Shown here: positions 1-11,500 of the stretch, piece by piece
Layout: the number at the start of each line of letters is the position of its first letter
Position numbering within the stretch: position 1 is the first letter of the stretch
The notes under the pieces: model-generated
Database searches by the model: none
Told to the model about the DNA's origin: nothing
Seen by the model: only the letters and a program-made list of their open reading frames with translations
NCBI GenBank assembly: GCA_903813345.2
Contig: CAIIXF020000011.1
Location: forward strand, 34,810,983-34,874,982
Length of the DNA stretch: 64,000 nucleotides
Direction of reading: 5' to 3'
From: Owenia fusiformis
Lineage: Eukaryota; Annelida; Polychaeta; Sabellida; Oweniidae
Position numbers and translations under genes: made by a program

Positions 1-627
1 AATTTGACCTAGATTTTGACCTAGGCATTTTGCTGTCCAAATTTTAAAGCTAGATAGCCTTCGAGGTCCTCTTCTTTAATAGGCTTTCATTATGTTAAGC
101 TGTACTCAGTCTATATCTCGTATTTAACACTTCGAAGAAGTCTTTTTCCCCATTGACTTAACATGGGGCGCCAAATTTAGCGATTTTGAGATTTCAAAAC
201 GCTGTAACTTCCGAACCGGAAGTCGGATTGAAATTTTGTTTGCAGATTTGGATTTCTGAGATCATTCTACACCTATTTGATAATTCACACGTTGAATTTG
301 GAGGACTTTTTATGTTCTGACCTACTTTTCGGACGTCATTTCTCAAAATCGGTAAGAGTAATCAAAAAACGATTTGCCTTTCGGAATTAGCTTTTTATCT
401 AAGCTACAAGATGAAAAAAACCCGGAGCCAAAATACCGAAGGACGACTGAGAAAACTTGTAAAATAGTGAAAACTAACGATTTGACCTAGATTTTGACGT
501 TTGACCTAGATAAACATTTGACCTAATTTCCCAGAAACTAGGTCTCATTACCCAGTTGACTGTGTTAGCAGATTTAAGTAAGTCCTTCTAGTTGCTGAGA
601 AAACTGGTTCGGAAAGAAAAATAATAA

Positions 628-648
628 TAATAATAATAACTAGACATG
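628..648. repeat. AAT trinucleotide microsatellite
   Basis: A short (AAT)n run inside the satellite. The same position in the higher-order copies has longer runs (2829-2855 and 7848-7870) that lead into hairpin repeats. Confidence 0.85.
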
Positions 649-2828
649 TAAATTGAACAAGTTCAATTTAAGACTCCAGATTTAAGACTTGTTTTAAGCT
701 GAGTCATCCAATTACTTGTAAGCTGAGTCATTCACTATAAGCTGAGTCAGCTAGAATATAGACATTTAGACAACTCTTAAGAATGTTATCTTCGACTCCA
801 TATGCATGACATGGGGATATCATCATATCGACTTTTCGAGACTTCAAACCGCTATAACTATCTAACCAGAAGTTTGATCGAAAATTGGTTTGCAGATTCG
901 GATTCCTGAGAAAATTCTACTCTTAATTCATAACTCATATGTAAAATTTGGAGAATTTTTTATTTTTACCTACTTTTCGGACACCATATCTCAAAAGTGG
1001 GTCAAAATACTCTCTGACGGCAAAAGGCTAACACTATTAGCCCACTCTTTGCTACCTGTATACAAAATTTTGAAGCAAATCCTAAAAGTGTAGTGCCAGA
1101 ATCGCAAATATAAGGAAAAACTATGAATTTGACCTAGATTTTGACCTAGGCATTTTGGTGTCCAAATATTGAAACTAGGTAGCTTTTGAGGTCCCCTTCT
1201 ATTATAGGAATTCATTATCTTAAGCTGTACTCAATCTATATCTCGTATTTTACACTTCAAAAAAATCTTTTTTCCTTGACTTTCTTTCAGGATAACATCA
1301 GATCGATTTTTCTCGAAAATTCAAAACGCCTTAACTTTCAAACCGAAAGTCGGATCGAAATTTGATTTAAAGATTCGGATTCCTGACAAAATTCTACCCC
1401 TTATTCATAACTCATACGTTAAATTTGGCGAATTTTTATTTTGACCTACTTTTCGGACACGCCATCACTTTGGAACCGGAAGTCAGATCGAAATTTGGTT
1501 TGCAGATTCGGATTCCTGAGAAAATTCTACTCTTAATTCATAACTCATATGTAAAATTTGGAGAATTTTTTATTTTTACCTACTTTTCGGACACCATATC
1601 TCAAAAGTGGGTCAAAATACTCTCTGACGGCAAAAGGCTAACACTATTAGCCCACTCTTTGCTACCTGTATACAAAATTTTGAAGCAAATCCTAAAAGTG
1701 TAGTGCCAGAATCGCAAAAATAAGGAAAAACTATGTATTTGACCTAGATTTTGACCTAGGGATTTTGGTGTCCAAATTTTAAAGCTAGATAGCCTTCGAG
1801 GTCCCCTTCTTTTATAGACTTTCAGAATCTTAAGCTGTACTCAGTCTTTATCTGGTATTTTACACTTCAAAAAAATCTTTTTTCTCATTGACATAACATG
1901 GGGCACCAAAATTAGCGATTTTTGAGCTTTCAAAACGCCATAACTTCCCAACGAAAAGTCGGATTGAAATTTGGTTTGCAGATTCGGATTCCTGAGAAAA
2001 TTCTACCCTTAATTTATAACTCATAAGTTAAATTATGAGAAATTTTTATTTAGACCTACTTTACGGACACCATATCTCAAAAGTGGGTCAAAATACTTCC
2101 TGACGGCAAAAGGCTCTCACTATAAGCACACTCTTTGCTACCTGTATACAAAATTTTGAAGCAAATCCTAAAAGTGTAGTGCCAGAATCGCAAAAATAAG
2201 GAAAAACTATGAATTTGACCTAGATTTTGACCTAGGCATTTTGGTGTCCAAATTTCGAAGCTATGTAGCTTTTGAGGTCCCCTTCTTTTATAGGCATTCA
2301 ATATGTTAAGCTGAACTCAGTCTATATCTTGTATTTTACACTTCGAAAAAGCCTTTTTTCCCATTGACTTAACATAGGCACAAAATTTAGCGATTTTTGA
2401 AATTTCAAAACGCTATAACTTCCGAACCGGAAGTCGGATCGAAATTTTGTTTGCAGATTCGGATTCCTGAGATAATTCTACACTTATTTGATAATTCATA
2501 CGTTGAATTTGGAGAACTTTTTATGTTCTGACCTACTTTTCGGACGCCATATCTCAAAATCGGTAAGAGTAATCAAAAAACGATTTGCCTTACGGAATTA
2601 GCTTTTTTTCTAAGGAACATGATGAAAAAAACCCGGAGCAAAAATACCCAAGGGCGACTGAGAAAACTTGTAAAATAGCGAAAAGTGACGATTTGACCCA
2701 GTTCTTGACCTTTGACCTAGATAAACATTTGATCTAATTTCCCAGAAACTAGAACTCATTACCTAGTTGACTATGTTAGCAGATTTAAGTAAGTCCCTCT
2801 AGTTGCTGAGAAAACGCGGAAAGAAAGA

Positions 2829-2960
2829 ATAATAATAATAATAATAATAATAATAAGAAAACTGGCAAAAGCAATAGACTCCAGATTTTCAATCTGGAGT
2901 CTAATAAGAAAACTGGCAAAAGCAATAGACTCCAGATGAAATCTGGAGTCTAATAATAAT
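2829..2960. repeat. AAT run plus two hairpin units
   Basis: After (AAT)n, a ~51-bp unit (taagaaaactggcaaaagca then an inverted repeat) occurs twice. The palindromes are 2876-2902 (12-bp arms agactccagatt/aatctggagtct, loop ttc) and 2927-2951 (11-bp arms, loop gaa). Arms are perfect. This is a smaller version of the cluster at 7848-8085. Confidence 0.85.
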
Positions 2961-5900
2961 AACTAGACATGTAAATTGAACAAGTTCAATTTAAGACTCC
3001 AGATTGATTTACTTGAATAAAGAGCTGAGTAAGTAACTGAGTAGGAAGCTGAGTACGTAGATGATTAAGTAATTGAGTAAGTAGCTGAGTAGGTTGCTGA
3101 GTAAGCAGCTGAGTAGGTAGCTGAGTAAGTAGCTGAGTAGGTAGCCAAGTAGCTGAGAAGTAGGTAGCTAAGTAGGTAGCCAAGTAGGTATGTAGGTAGG
3201 TAGGTAAGTAGGAATTTTTGACCGGAAGTCGGATTGAAATTTGGTTTGCAGATTCGGATTCCTGGGAAAATTTTACCTTTAATTCATAACTCATAAGGGA
3301 TATTTTGAGAATTTTTTATTTTGACCTATTTTTAGGACACCATATCTCAAAAGTGGGTCAAAATACTTTGTGACGGCAAAACACTATAAGCACACTCTTT
3401 GCTACCTGTATACAAAATTTCGAAGTAAATCATTAAAGTGTAATGTCAGAATCTCAAAAATAAGGAAAAACTATGAATTTGACCTAGATTTTGACCTAGG
3501 CATTTTGGTGTCCAAATTTTAAAGCTAGATAGGCTTCGGGGTCCCCTTCTTTCATAGGCTTTCAGAATGTTAAGCTGTATTCAGTCTATATCTTGTATTT
3601 TACACTTCAAAAAAATCTTTTTTCTCATTGACATAACATGGGGCACCAAATTTAGCGATTTTCGAGCCATTACTTTGGAACCGATAGTCGGATTGAAATT
3701 TGGTTTGCAGATTCGGATTCCTGAGAAAATTCTACCCCTAATTCATAACTCATACGTTAAATTTGGCGAATTTTTATTTTGACCTGCTTTTCGGACACGC
3801 CATAACTTTAGAATCGGAAGTCGGATCGAAATTTGGTTTGCAGATTCGGATTCCTGAGAAAATTTTACCCTTAATTCATAACTCATATGTCAAATTTGGA
3901 GAACTTTTTATTTTGACCTACTTTTCGGACACCATATCTCAAAAGTGGGTCAAAATACTCTCTGACGGCAAAAGGCTTACACTAATAGCACACTCTTTGC
4001 TACCTGTATATAAAATTTTTAAGAAAATTATTAAAGTGTAGTGTCAGAATCATAAAAATAAGGAAAAACTATGAATTTGACCTAGATTTTGACCTAGGCA
4101 TTTTTGTGTCCAAATTTTGAAGCTATGTAGCTTTTGAGGTCCCCTTCTTTTACAAAAGTTCATTATGTTGAGCTGTACCCAGTCTATATCTTGTACTTTA
4201 CACTTCGAAAAAGTCTTTTTTCCCATTGACTTAACATGGGGCACCAAATTTAGCGATTTTTGAGATTTCAAAACGCCATAACATCCGAACCGGCAGTCGG
4301 ATCGAAATTTGGTTTGCAGATTCAGATTCCTCAGAAAACTCTACCCTTAATTCATAGCTCATACGTTAAATTTGGAGAACTTTTTATTTTGACCTACTTT
4401 TCGGACACCATATCTCAAAAGTGGGTCAAAATACTTTCTGACGGCAAAAGGCTTACACTATTAGCACACTCTTTGCTACCTGTATACAAAATTTTGAAGT
4501 AAATTATTAAAGTGTAGTGTCAGAATCGTTAAAATAAGGAAAAACTATGAATTTGACCTAGATTTTGACCTAGGCATTTTGGTGTCCAAATTTTGAAGCT
4601 ATGTAGCTTTTGAGGTTCCCTTCTTTTATAAGCATTCATTATATTAAGCTGTACTCAGTCTATATCTTGTATTTTACACTTCGAAAAAGTCTTTTTTCCC
4701 ATTGACTTAACATAGGCACCAAATTTAGCGATTTTTGAGCTTTCAAAACGCCATAACTTCCGAACCGAAAGTCGGATCGGAATTTGGTTTGCAGATTCGG
4801 ATTCCTGAGAAAATTCTACTCTTAATCATTAACTCATACGTTAAATTTGGAGAACTTTCTATTTTGACCTACTTTTCGGACACCATATCTCAAAAGTGGG
4901 TCAAAATACTTTCTGACGGCAAAAGGCTAACACTATAAGCACACTCTTTGCTATCTGTATACAAAATTTTGAAGCAAATTATTAAAGTGTAGTGTCAGAA
5001 TCGTAAAAATAAGGAAAACTATAAATTTGACCTAGATTTTGACCTTTGACCTAGATAAAAATTTAACCTAATTTCCCAGAAACTAGATCTCATCTCCTTA
5101 CTGACCCTGTAAGTAGATTTGAGTAAGGTCTTCTAGTTGCTGAGAAAACTGGTTCGGAAAGAAAAATAATAATAACTAGACATGTAAATTGAACAAGTTC
5201 AATTTAAGACTCCAGATTTAATTCTTTTTTTAAGCTGAGTCATCCAGAATACTTGTAAGCTGAGTCATCCAGAATAAGCTGATCGAGTCAGCTAGAATTT
5301 AGACATTTAGACAACTCTCCATTTTTTATCTTCGACTCCATTGGCTTAACATGGGGATATCATCATATCGACTTTTCGAGACTTCAAACCGCTATAACTA
5401 TCTAACCAGAAGTTAGATTGTATTTTGGTTTAAAGATTCGGACTCCTGAGAAAATTCTACCCTTAATTCATAACTCATACATTAAATTTGGAGATTTTTT
5501 TATTTTGACCTACTTTTTGGACACCATATCTCAAAAGTGGGTCAAAATACTTTCTGACGGCAAAAGGCTATCACTATAAGCACACTCTTTGCTACCTGTA
5601 TACAAAATTTCGAAGCAAATCATTAAAGTGTAATGTCAGAATCGCAAAAATAAGGAAAATTATGAATTTGCCCTAGATTTTGACCTTGGCATTTTGGTGT
5701 CCAAATTTTAAAGCTAGATAGCCTTCGAAGTCCCCTTCTTTTAAAGGCTTTCAGAATGTTAAGCTGTACTCAGTCTATATTTGGTCTTTTAGACTTCAAA
5801 AAAATCTTTTTCCCTATTGACATAACATGGGGCACCAAATTTAGCAATTTTTGAGCTTTCAAAACGCTATAACTTTCAAACAGAAAGTCGGATCGAAATT

Positions 5901-7847
5901 TGGTTTGCAGATTCAGATTCCTCAGAAAATTCTATCCTTATTTCATAACTCATATGCTAAATTCGGAGAACTTTTATTTTGACCTACTTTTCGGACACCA
6001 TATCTCAAAAGTGGGTCAAAATACTCTCTGACGGCAAAAGGCTAACACTATTAGCACACTCTTTGCTACCTGTATACAAAATTTTGAAGCAAATCCTAAA
6101 AGTGTAGTGCCAGAATCGCAAAAATAAGGAAAAACTATGAATTTGACCTAGATTTTGACCTAGGCATTTTGGTGTCCAAATATTGAAACTAGGTAGCTTT
6201 TGAGGTCCCTTTCTTTTATAGGAATTCATTATCTTAAGCTGTACTCAATCTATATCTCGTATTTTACACTTCAAAAAAATCTTTTTTCCTTGACTTCAGG
6301 ATAACAGGATAACATCAGATCGATTTTTCTCGAAATTTCAAAACGCCATAACTTTCAAACCGGAAGTCGGATCGAAATTTGATTTAAAGATTCGGATTCC
6401 TGACAAAATTCTACCCCTTATTCATAACTCATACATTAAATTTGGCGATTTTTTATTTTGACCTACTGTTCGGACACGCCATAACTTTGGAACCGGAAGT
6501 CGGATCGAAATTTGGTTTGCAGATTCGGATTCCTGAGAAAATTCTACTCTTAATTCATAACTCATATGTAAAATTTGGAGAATTTTTTATTTTGACCTAC
6601 TTTTCGGACACCATATCTCAAAAGTGGGTCAAAATACTCTCTGACGGCAAAAGGCTAACACTATAAGCCCACTCTTTGCTACCTGTATACAAAATTTTGA
6701 AGCAAATCCTAAAGGTGTAGTGCCAAAATCGCAAAAATAAGGAAAAACTATGTATTTGACCTAGATTTTGACCTAGGGATTTTGGTGTCCAAATTTTAAA
6801 GCTAGATAGCCTTCGAGGTCCCCTTCTTTTATAGACTTTCAGAATCTTAAGCTGTACTCAGTCTTTATCTGGTATTTTACACTTCAAAAAAATCTTTTTT
6901 CTCATTGACATAACATAGGGCACCAAAATTAGCGATTTTAAAGCTTTCAAAACGCCATAACTTCCCAACGAAAAGTCGGATTGAAATTTGGTTTGCAGAT
7001 TCGGATTCCTGAGAAAATTCTACCCTTAATTCATAACTCATAAGTTAAATTATGATAAATTTTTATTTTGACCTACTTTACGGACACCATATCTCAAAAG
7101 TGGGTCAAAATACTTTTTGACGGCAAAAGGCTAACACTATTAGCACACTCTTTGCTACCTGTATACAAAATTTTGAAGCAAATCCTAAAAGTGTAGTGCC
7201 AGAATCGCAAAAATAAGGAAAAACTATGAATTTGACCTAGATTTTGACCTAGGCATTTTGGTGTCCAAATTTTGAAGCTATGTAGCTTTTGAGGTCCCCT
7301 TGTTTTATAAGCATTCATTATGTTAAGCTGTACTCAGTCTACATCTTGTATTTTACACTTCGAAAAAGTCTTTTTTCCCATTGACTTAACATAGGCACCA
7401 AATTTAGCGATTTTTGAGATTTCAAAAGGCTATAACTTCCGAACCGGATGTCGGATCAGATTTTTGTTTGCAGATTCGGATTCCTGAGATAATTCTACAC
7501 TTATTTGATCACTCACACGTTGACTTTGGAGAACTTTTTATGTTCTGACCTACTTTTCGGACGCCATATCTCAAAATCGGTAGGAGTAATCAAAAAACGA
7601 TTTGCCTTACGGAATTAGCTTTTTTTCTAAGGAACATGATGAAAAAAACCCGGAGCCAAAATACCGAAGGACGACTGAGAAAACTTGTAAAATAGTGAAA
7701 ACACACGATTTGACCTAGTTCTTGACCTTTGACCTAGATAAACATTTGACCTAATTTCCCAGAAACTAGGTCTCATTACCCAGCTGACTATGTTAGCAGA
7801 TTTTAGTAAGTCCTTCTAGTAGCTGAGAAAACTGGCAAAGAAAGAAA

Positions 7848-8085
7848 AATAATAATAATAATAATAATAAGAAAACTGGCAAAAGCAATAGACTCCAGAT
7901 GAAATCTGGAGTCTAATAAGAAAACTGGCAAAAGCAATAGACTCCAGATTTTCAATCTGGAGTCTAATAATAAGAAAAAGGCGAAAACTATAGAATGCCG
8001 TTTCTTCGAAACCGGCATTCTAATAATAAGAAAACAGGCAAAAACAATAGACTCCAGATTTTCAATCTGGAGTCTAATAAATACA
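7848..8085. repeat. Cluster of four hairpin units, one with different arms
   Basis: An AAT run is followed by four copies of the taagaaaac.ggcaaaa.caa unit, each carrying a palindrome: 7890-7914, 7939-7965, 7992-8021 and 8049-8075. Three have arms agactccagat/atctggagtct. The third has wholly different arms (agaatgccg/cggcattct around a tttcttcgaaa core) in the same flanking frame. Confidence 0.85.
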
Positions 8086-8128
8086 GTCTGTATAATTACC
8101 TGGACTGATATCCAGGTACATGTATGTA

Positions 8129-8512
8129 TCAAATGTGTACGCTGCAACCCTGAACACTAGGACTGAGGAGACCTGATGATGTACTTTCAGGTTCTGGGAA
8201 TGTAAGACCTACCTGAGCACTAGCATTGAGGAGCCTTGATGATATACTTTCAGGTTCTGGGAATGTAAGACCTACCTGAGCACTAGCATTGAGGAGCCCT
8301 GATGATGTACTTTCAGGTTCTGGGTATGTAAGACCTACCTGAGCACTAGCATTGAGGAGCCCTGATGATGTACTTTCAGGTTCTGGGTATGTAAGACCTA
8401 CCTGAGCACTAGCATTGAGGAGCCCTGATGATGTACTTTCAGGTTCTGGGTATGTAAGACCTACCTGAGCACTAGCATTGAGGAGCCCTGATGATGTGCT
8501 TTCAGGTTCTGG
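8129..8512 (-). repeat. 63-bp tandem array amplifying FLVCR exon 7 3' end and donor (~6 copies)
   Basis: Six units of 63 bp (five good, one degenerate at the far end). Each is 54 bp of exon 7 coding for [18 protein letters not shown] plus 9 bp of the intron start (gtaggtctt). Intact donors lie at 8459-8464, 8396-8401, 8333-8338, 8270-8275 and 8207-8212. At the sixth position CAG is followed by GG, so that donor is lost. Because 63 is a multiple of 3, each later donor would add exactly 21 residues and no stop occurs until 8129. The distal two units have drifted (TFPEPE..., ISSRLL). Confidence 0.93.
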
Positions 8513-8570
8513 GTATGTGATTTCAGCAGCAAACTCAAACCCAACAGGTAAATAGCCAGTCATGAAAAAG
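8465..8570 (-). CDS. FLVCR: FLVCR exon 7 (minimal form, first donor)
   Basis: 106 bp from acceptor attttcag|CTTTTT to the first donor GCTCAG|gtaggt. It reads (G)[19 protein letters not shown] then [16 protein letters not shown], nearly identical to the family's [33 protein letters not shown]. The exon ends exactly after the Gln of ASAQ, where vertebrate proteins continue with (I/V)FGI. That Gln corresponds, from memory, to a substrate-contact Gln in human FLVCR1. Four more intact donors follow at 63-bp steps, so longer exon forms are possible. The following exon is not in the window. Confidence 0.92.
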
Positions 8571-11500
8571 CTGAAAATAAACGAAATTTAAATTTGAAGG
8601 TTCAATCTTCCAAATTAAGCATAAATGAATATCTCAGACATCAGATTTTCAGATATCAGATGTTCACTATTTCTCAATATTTTAAAAAATAATTTCATTA
8701 AGTACAATGAGAAAGCATAAATGACAACATTTGAATCTATTACAAAACTCAATAAACAAACCTGATAAACCAATATGAAACATCATATTTATCGGGTGTC
8801 CAAAAATGAGACACTTTTTTGACAAGTATTTTCTCCGCAACTGATGAACAAAATTTCCTGAATTAGTACGAATTTTCAGTGAATTTGGTTCATCAGTTTT
8901 CGAGAAAATACTTGTCAAAAAGTGTCTCATTTTTGGGACACTCGATATGTTCACAGATTACAAATATTTAGGGAAATATATTGGGAAGGGAGAGCACCTT
9001 TGCACCACAACTGAAGATAGCCGAGAGAATTTCCGATTAGGTTTGGATTAAGGTTTAAGGTTTGGGTTAGGGTATTGAAGTATCTTCGACCATCTTTGGT
9101 TGTGGTCCAAAATTTGTTACCCATATATATACCCATAGTTAACTTACCCTAAGATAAATGCACAGACAAATACAATCCATATCTGGTTGAGCATTAGTGT
9201 GAGAGAGAACGCCAACATTCCAGCAACTGATAGCACATAGATCCCTACTGTTGTAGCCCTGTATTGAGAATATAAATATAATCTTTGTACAAAAAATGAA
9301 CACACATGTATAAAACTGAACTTTAATTGATTTCTTAAACATTTTCACTGACAGAGAAATTTAATTTTTGTACTGTTGAAAGAAAGAATCATACTTCTTC
9401 GTATGACACATTAACTTTTTAGAGCTCTTTTTTCAATTTGGTCATGTGATCAAAAGGACCCCTTAAAGATTCTCGCAATCTTTATCCAATCAGCGTTTGC
9501 GAGTGTGTCGGCTCACGTATAAAAGGCGAATCCAACTCAAATCCATGCAGGGGTGTATGAGGTACTCGAATAGGAAAGAGCTCGTGAAATCTGAATTTAT
9601 ATGCACATGGTCAATGTTTACACATGTTTGGAGTTATTGAAGAAAATGTGATATGGGTGTGGTTCCGAATTTGAAGTCATTGCTGGAAAATATGATTTTA
9701 ATATGTGAAATTATATCTATAAATACAGCACTAAAAATAACAGTACACGTACATGTATGATTGTGTTCAGAAATGTTTGAAACCCTTACGGAAAATTCTG
9801 TTTGCATTTTGTCACCATTGCTCTTTCTTCCCGCATTCTAGTGCTGTTTGAATGAATATATTAATTAATGTATTTCTAACTAAAATATATCACATTTTTT
9901 TATAAACCACAAACATTTAGATCATAAAAAAATTATTCAATACTTGAGTGAGCACGATATGCAAGGGTTACCAGCGCTTGCATTAGGCTCTGAAAAATGT
10001 GAGTCCCAATGAAGGAAAAAATTTTAAAAAGTGAGTCCCGACAGAAAAAAGTGTGTCCTCCAATATATAAGCTAAATTAGCTATAATGGGCTATTTTGGA
10101 ATGTGCATGACTTGATCTAACATGTCTTATGTGTTTTCAAAATGTTGCCATTCGTGCCCTGTGATTTAAACATGTGTAACAAATTTGTACTTTTCAAATT
10201 TTCTGTTCTTTGTAGTCCTGTGCCATTTTATCAGTTCGCTTACAGTTAACACATTTGGAAACTGTTTTTCAGTTGGTTTGACAAGTAGTATACTTACATG
10301 AATGTATGTGACACTAAAGGAGTAGGCAGAATCATGTAAACTGTTCGATTTTGTGAGATTTCATTTTGCTTTCATTTGTTTACATTTTTCTCATCTTACT
10401 TTTGAAGAGCTATCTTGACCTACATTCAATTACTAGGTTTTTTTCGGTCAATTTCGGCATGATTAAAACCAATGATGATTGGTTTATGTTATATTTATTT
10501 AGTTTATACATTTATCTAGTTAATTATATACTAAACATATATTGATGTTACATTAGATAGCACAGATTGTGAGTTCTAAATGAAGCCAGTTATTTTGCAC
10601 TATTCATATCCTGATTGCGTCATAGTAATTGTACACCAGTCTTGTCCTGTCCAGGGGCCTAGGTATTGCATCAGCCCATTAATCACTTGTTAGGTTCGTG
10701 TGCAAAACCTAGTACATGTTACATACATGTCTGGGGTATAAATAGAGACGACCAGGTGACTCAGCAGGAACTTTCTAGCTGGAACTGAGAGAGGACAGAC
10801 CTGTGTGCCTCCAGGGATTGACGCTCGATGGACTTAGGCTAATTCTAAGCATATATCTGATGGACTTAGAAGATTTCATCTCACATATTGAGGGACTTAG
10901 AGGATTTTACCCTGCTGGTATACTTAGAGGATCTTAGGCAGATTCGACATACCCGTTGAGGGACTTTGAGGATATACTTAGAGGATCTTAGGCAGATTCG
11001 ACATACCCGTTGAGGGACTTTGAGGATATATTTAGAGGATCTTAGGCAGATTCGACATACCCGTTGAGGGACTTAGAGGATTTTACCCTGGTATACTTCG
11101 AGGATCTTAGGCAGATTCTACATATACTATACTGAGAGGCACGTACACAACTTTTGATGAGAAGGAACCTCCACGCACCTCAAGAGATTGATGCCTCAGG
11201 GACTTAGGCTAATTCTAAGCATATATCTGATGGACTTAGAAGATTTCATCTCACATATTGAGGGACTTAGGTGATTTTACCCTGATGTAATCGGAGGATC
11301 TTAGGCAGATTCTACATATACTGAGAGGCACTTAAGAGGAATTAACCTGCGGTACTTAGAGGATATTACCCTGGTATACTTAGAGGATCTTAGGCAGATT
11401 CGACAAACCCGTAGAGGGACTTTGAAGATTTTACCCAGAGGTACTTCGAGAATCTTGGACAGATTTAACACACCTGTAGATGGACTTAGCAGATTTTTAG

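Larger units (their letters stand above)
1..7845. repeat. Satellite-like array with ~480- and ~600-bp units and a ~5-kb higher-order period
   Basis: The block atttgacctagattttgacc recurs at about 1, 1132, 1738, 2213, 3479, 4074, 4553, 5660, 6140, 6750 and 7227. Steps near 475-480 and 595-606 bp mix with larger ones. Each unit also holds the segment around ccatatctcaaaagtgggtc and another around aagtcggatcgaaatttggt. Segments 1132-2900 and 6140-7910 are near-identical copies about 5.01 kb apart, so a higher-order duplication sits on top of the basic repeat. Open frames of 70-90 residues in the units recur only because the DNA repeats; nothing recognisable is encoded. It lies downstream of FLVCR exon 7, probably in its intron. 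Confidence 0.85.

Noticed and set aside
890-7318. Many 65-92-codon open frames (for example ...KFGLQIRIPEKILPLIHNSYVKFGE...)
   Set aside because: They recur only where the satellite unit recurs, on both strands, with no domain or start context. Shadow frames of non-coding repeat DNA.
7890-8075. CRISPR-like array of regularly spaced palindromes
   Set aside because: Only four units, spacers are the conserved part, context is a eukaryotic satellite; no cas genes.
9040-9075. Telomere-like ggtttaaggtttgggttaggg
   Set aside because: Irregular and only about 30 bp, with no perfect repeats; most likely chance.
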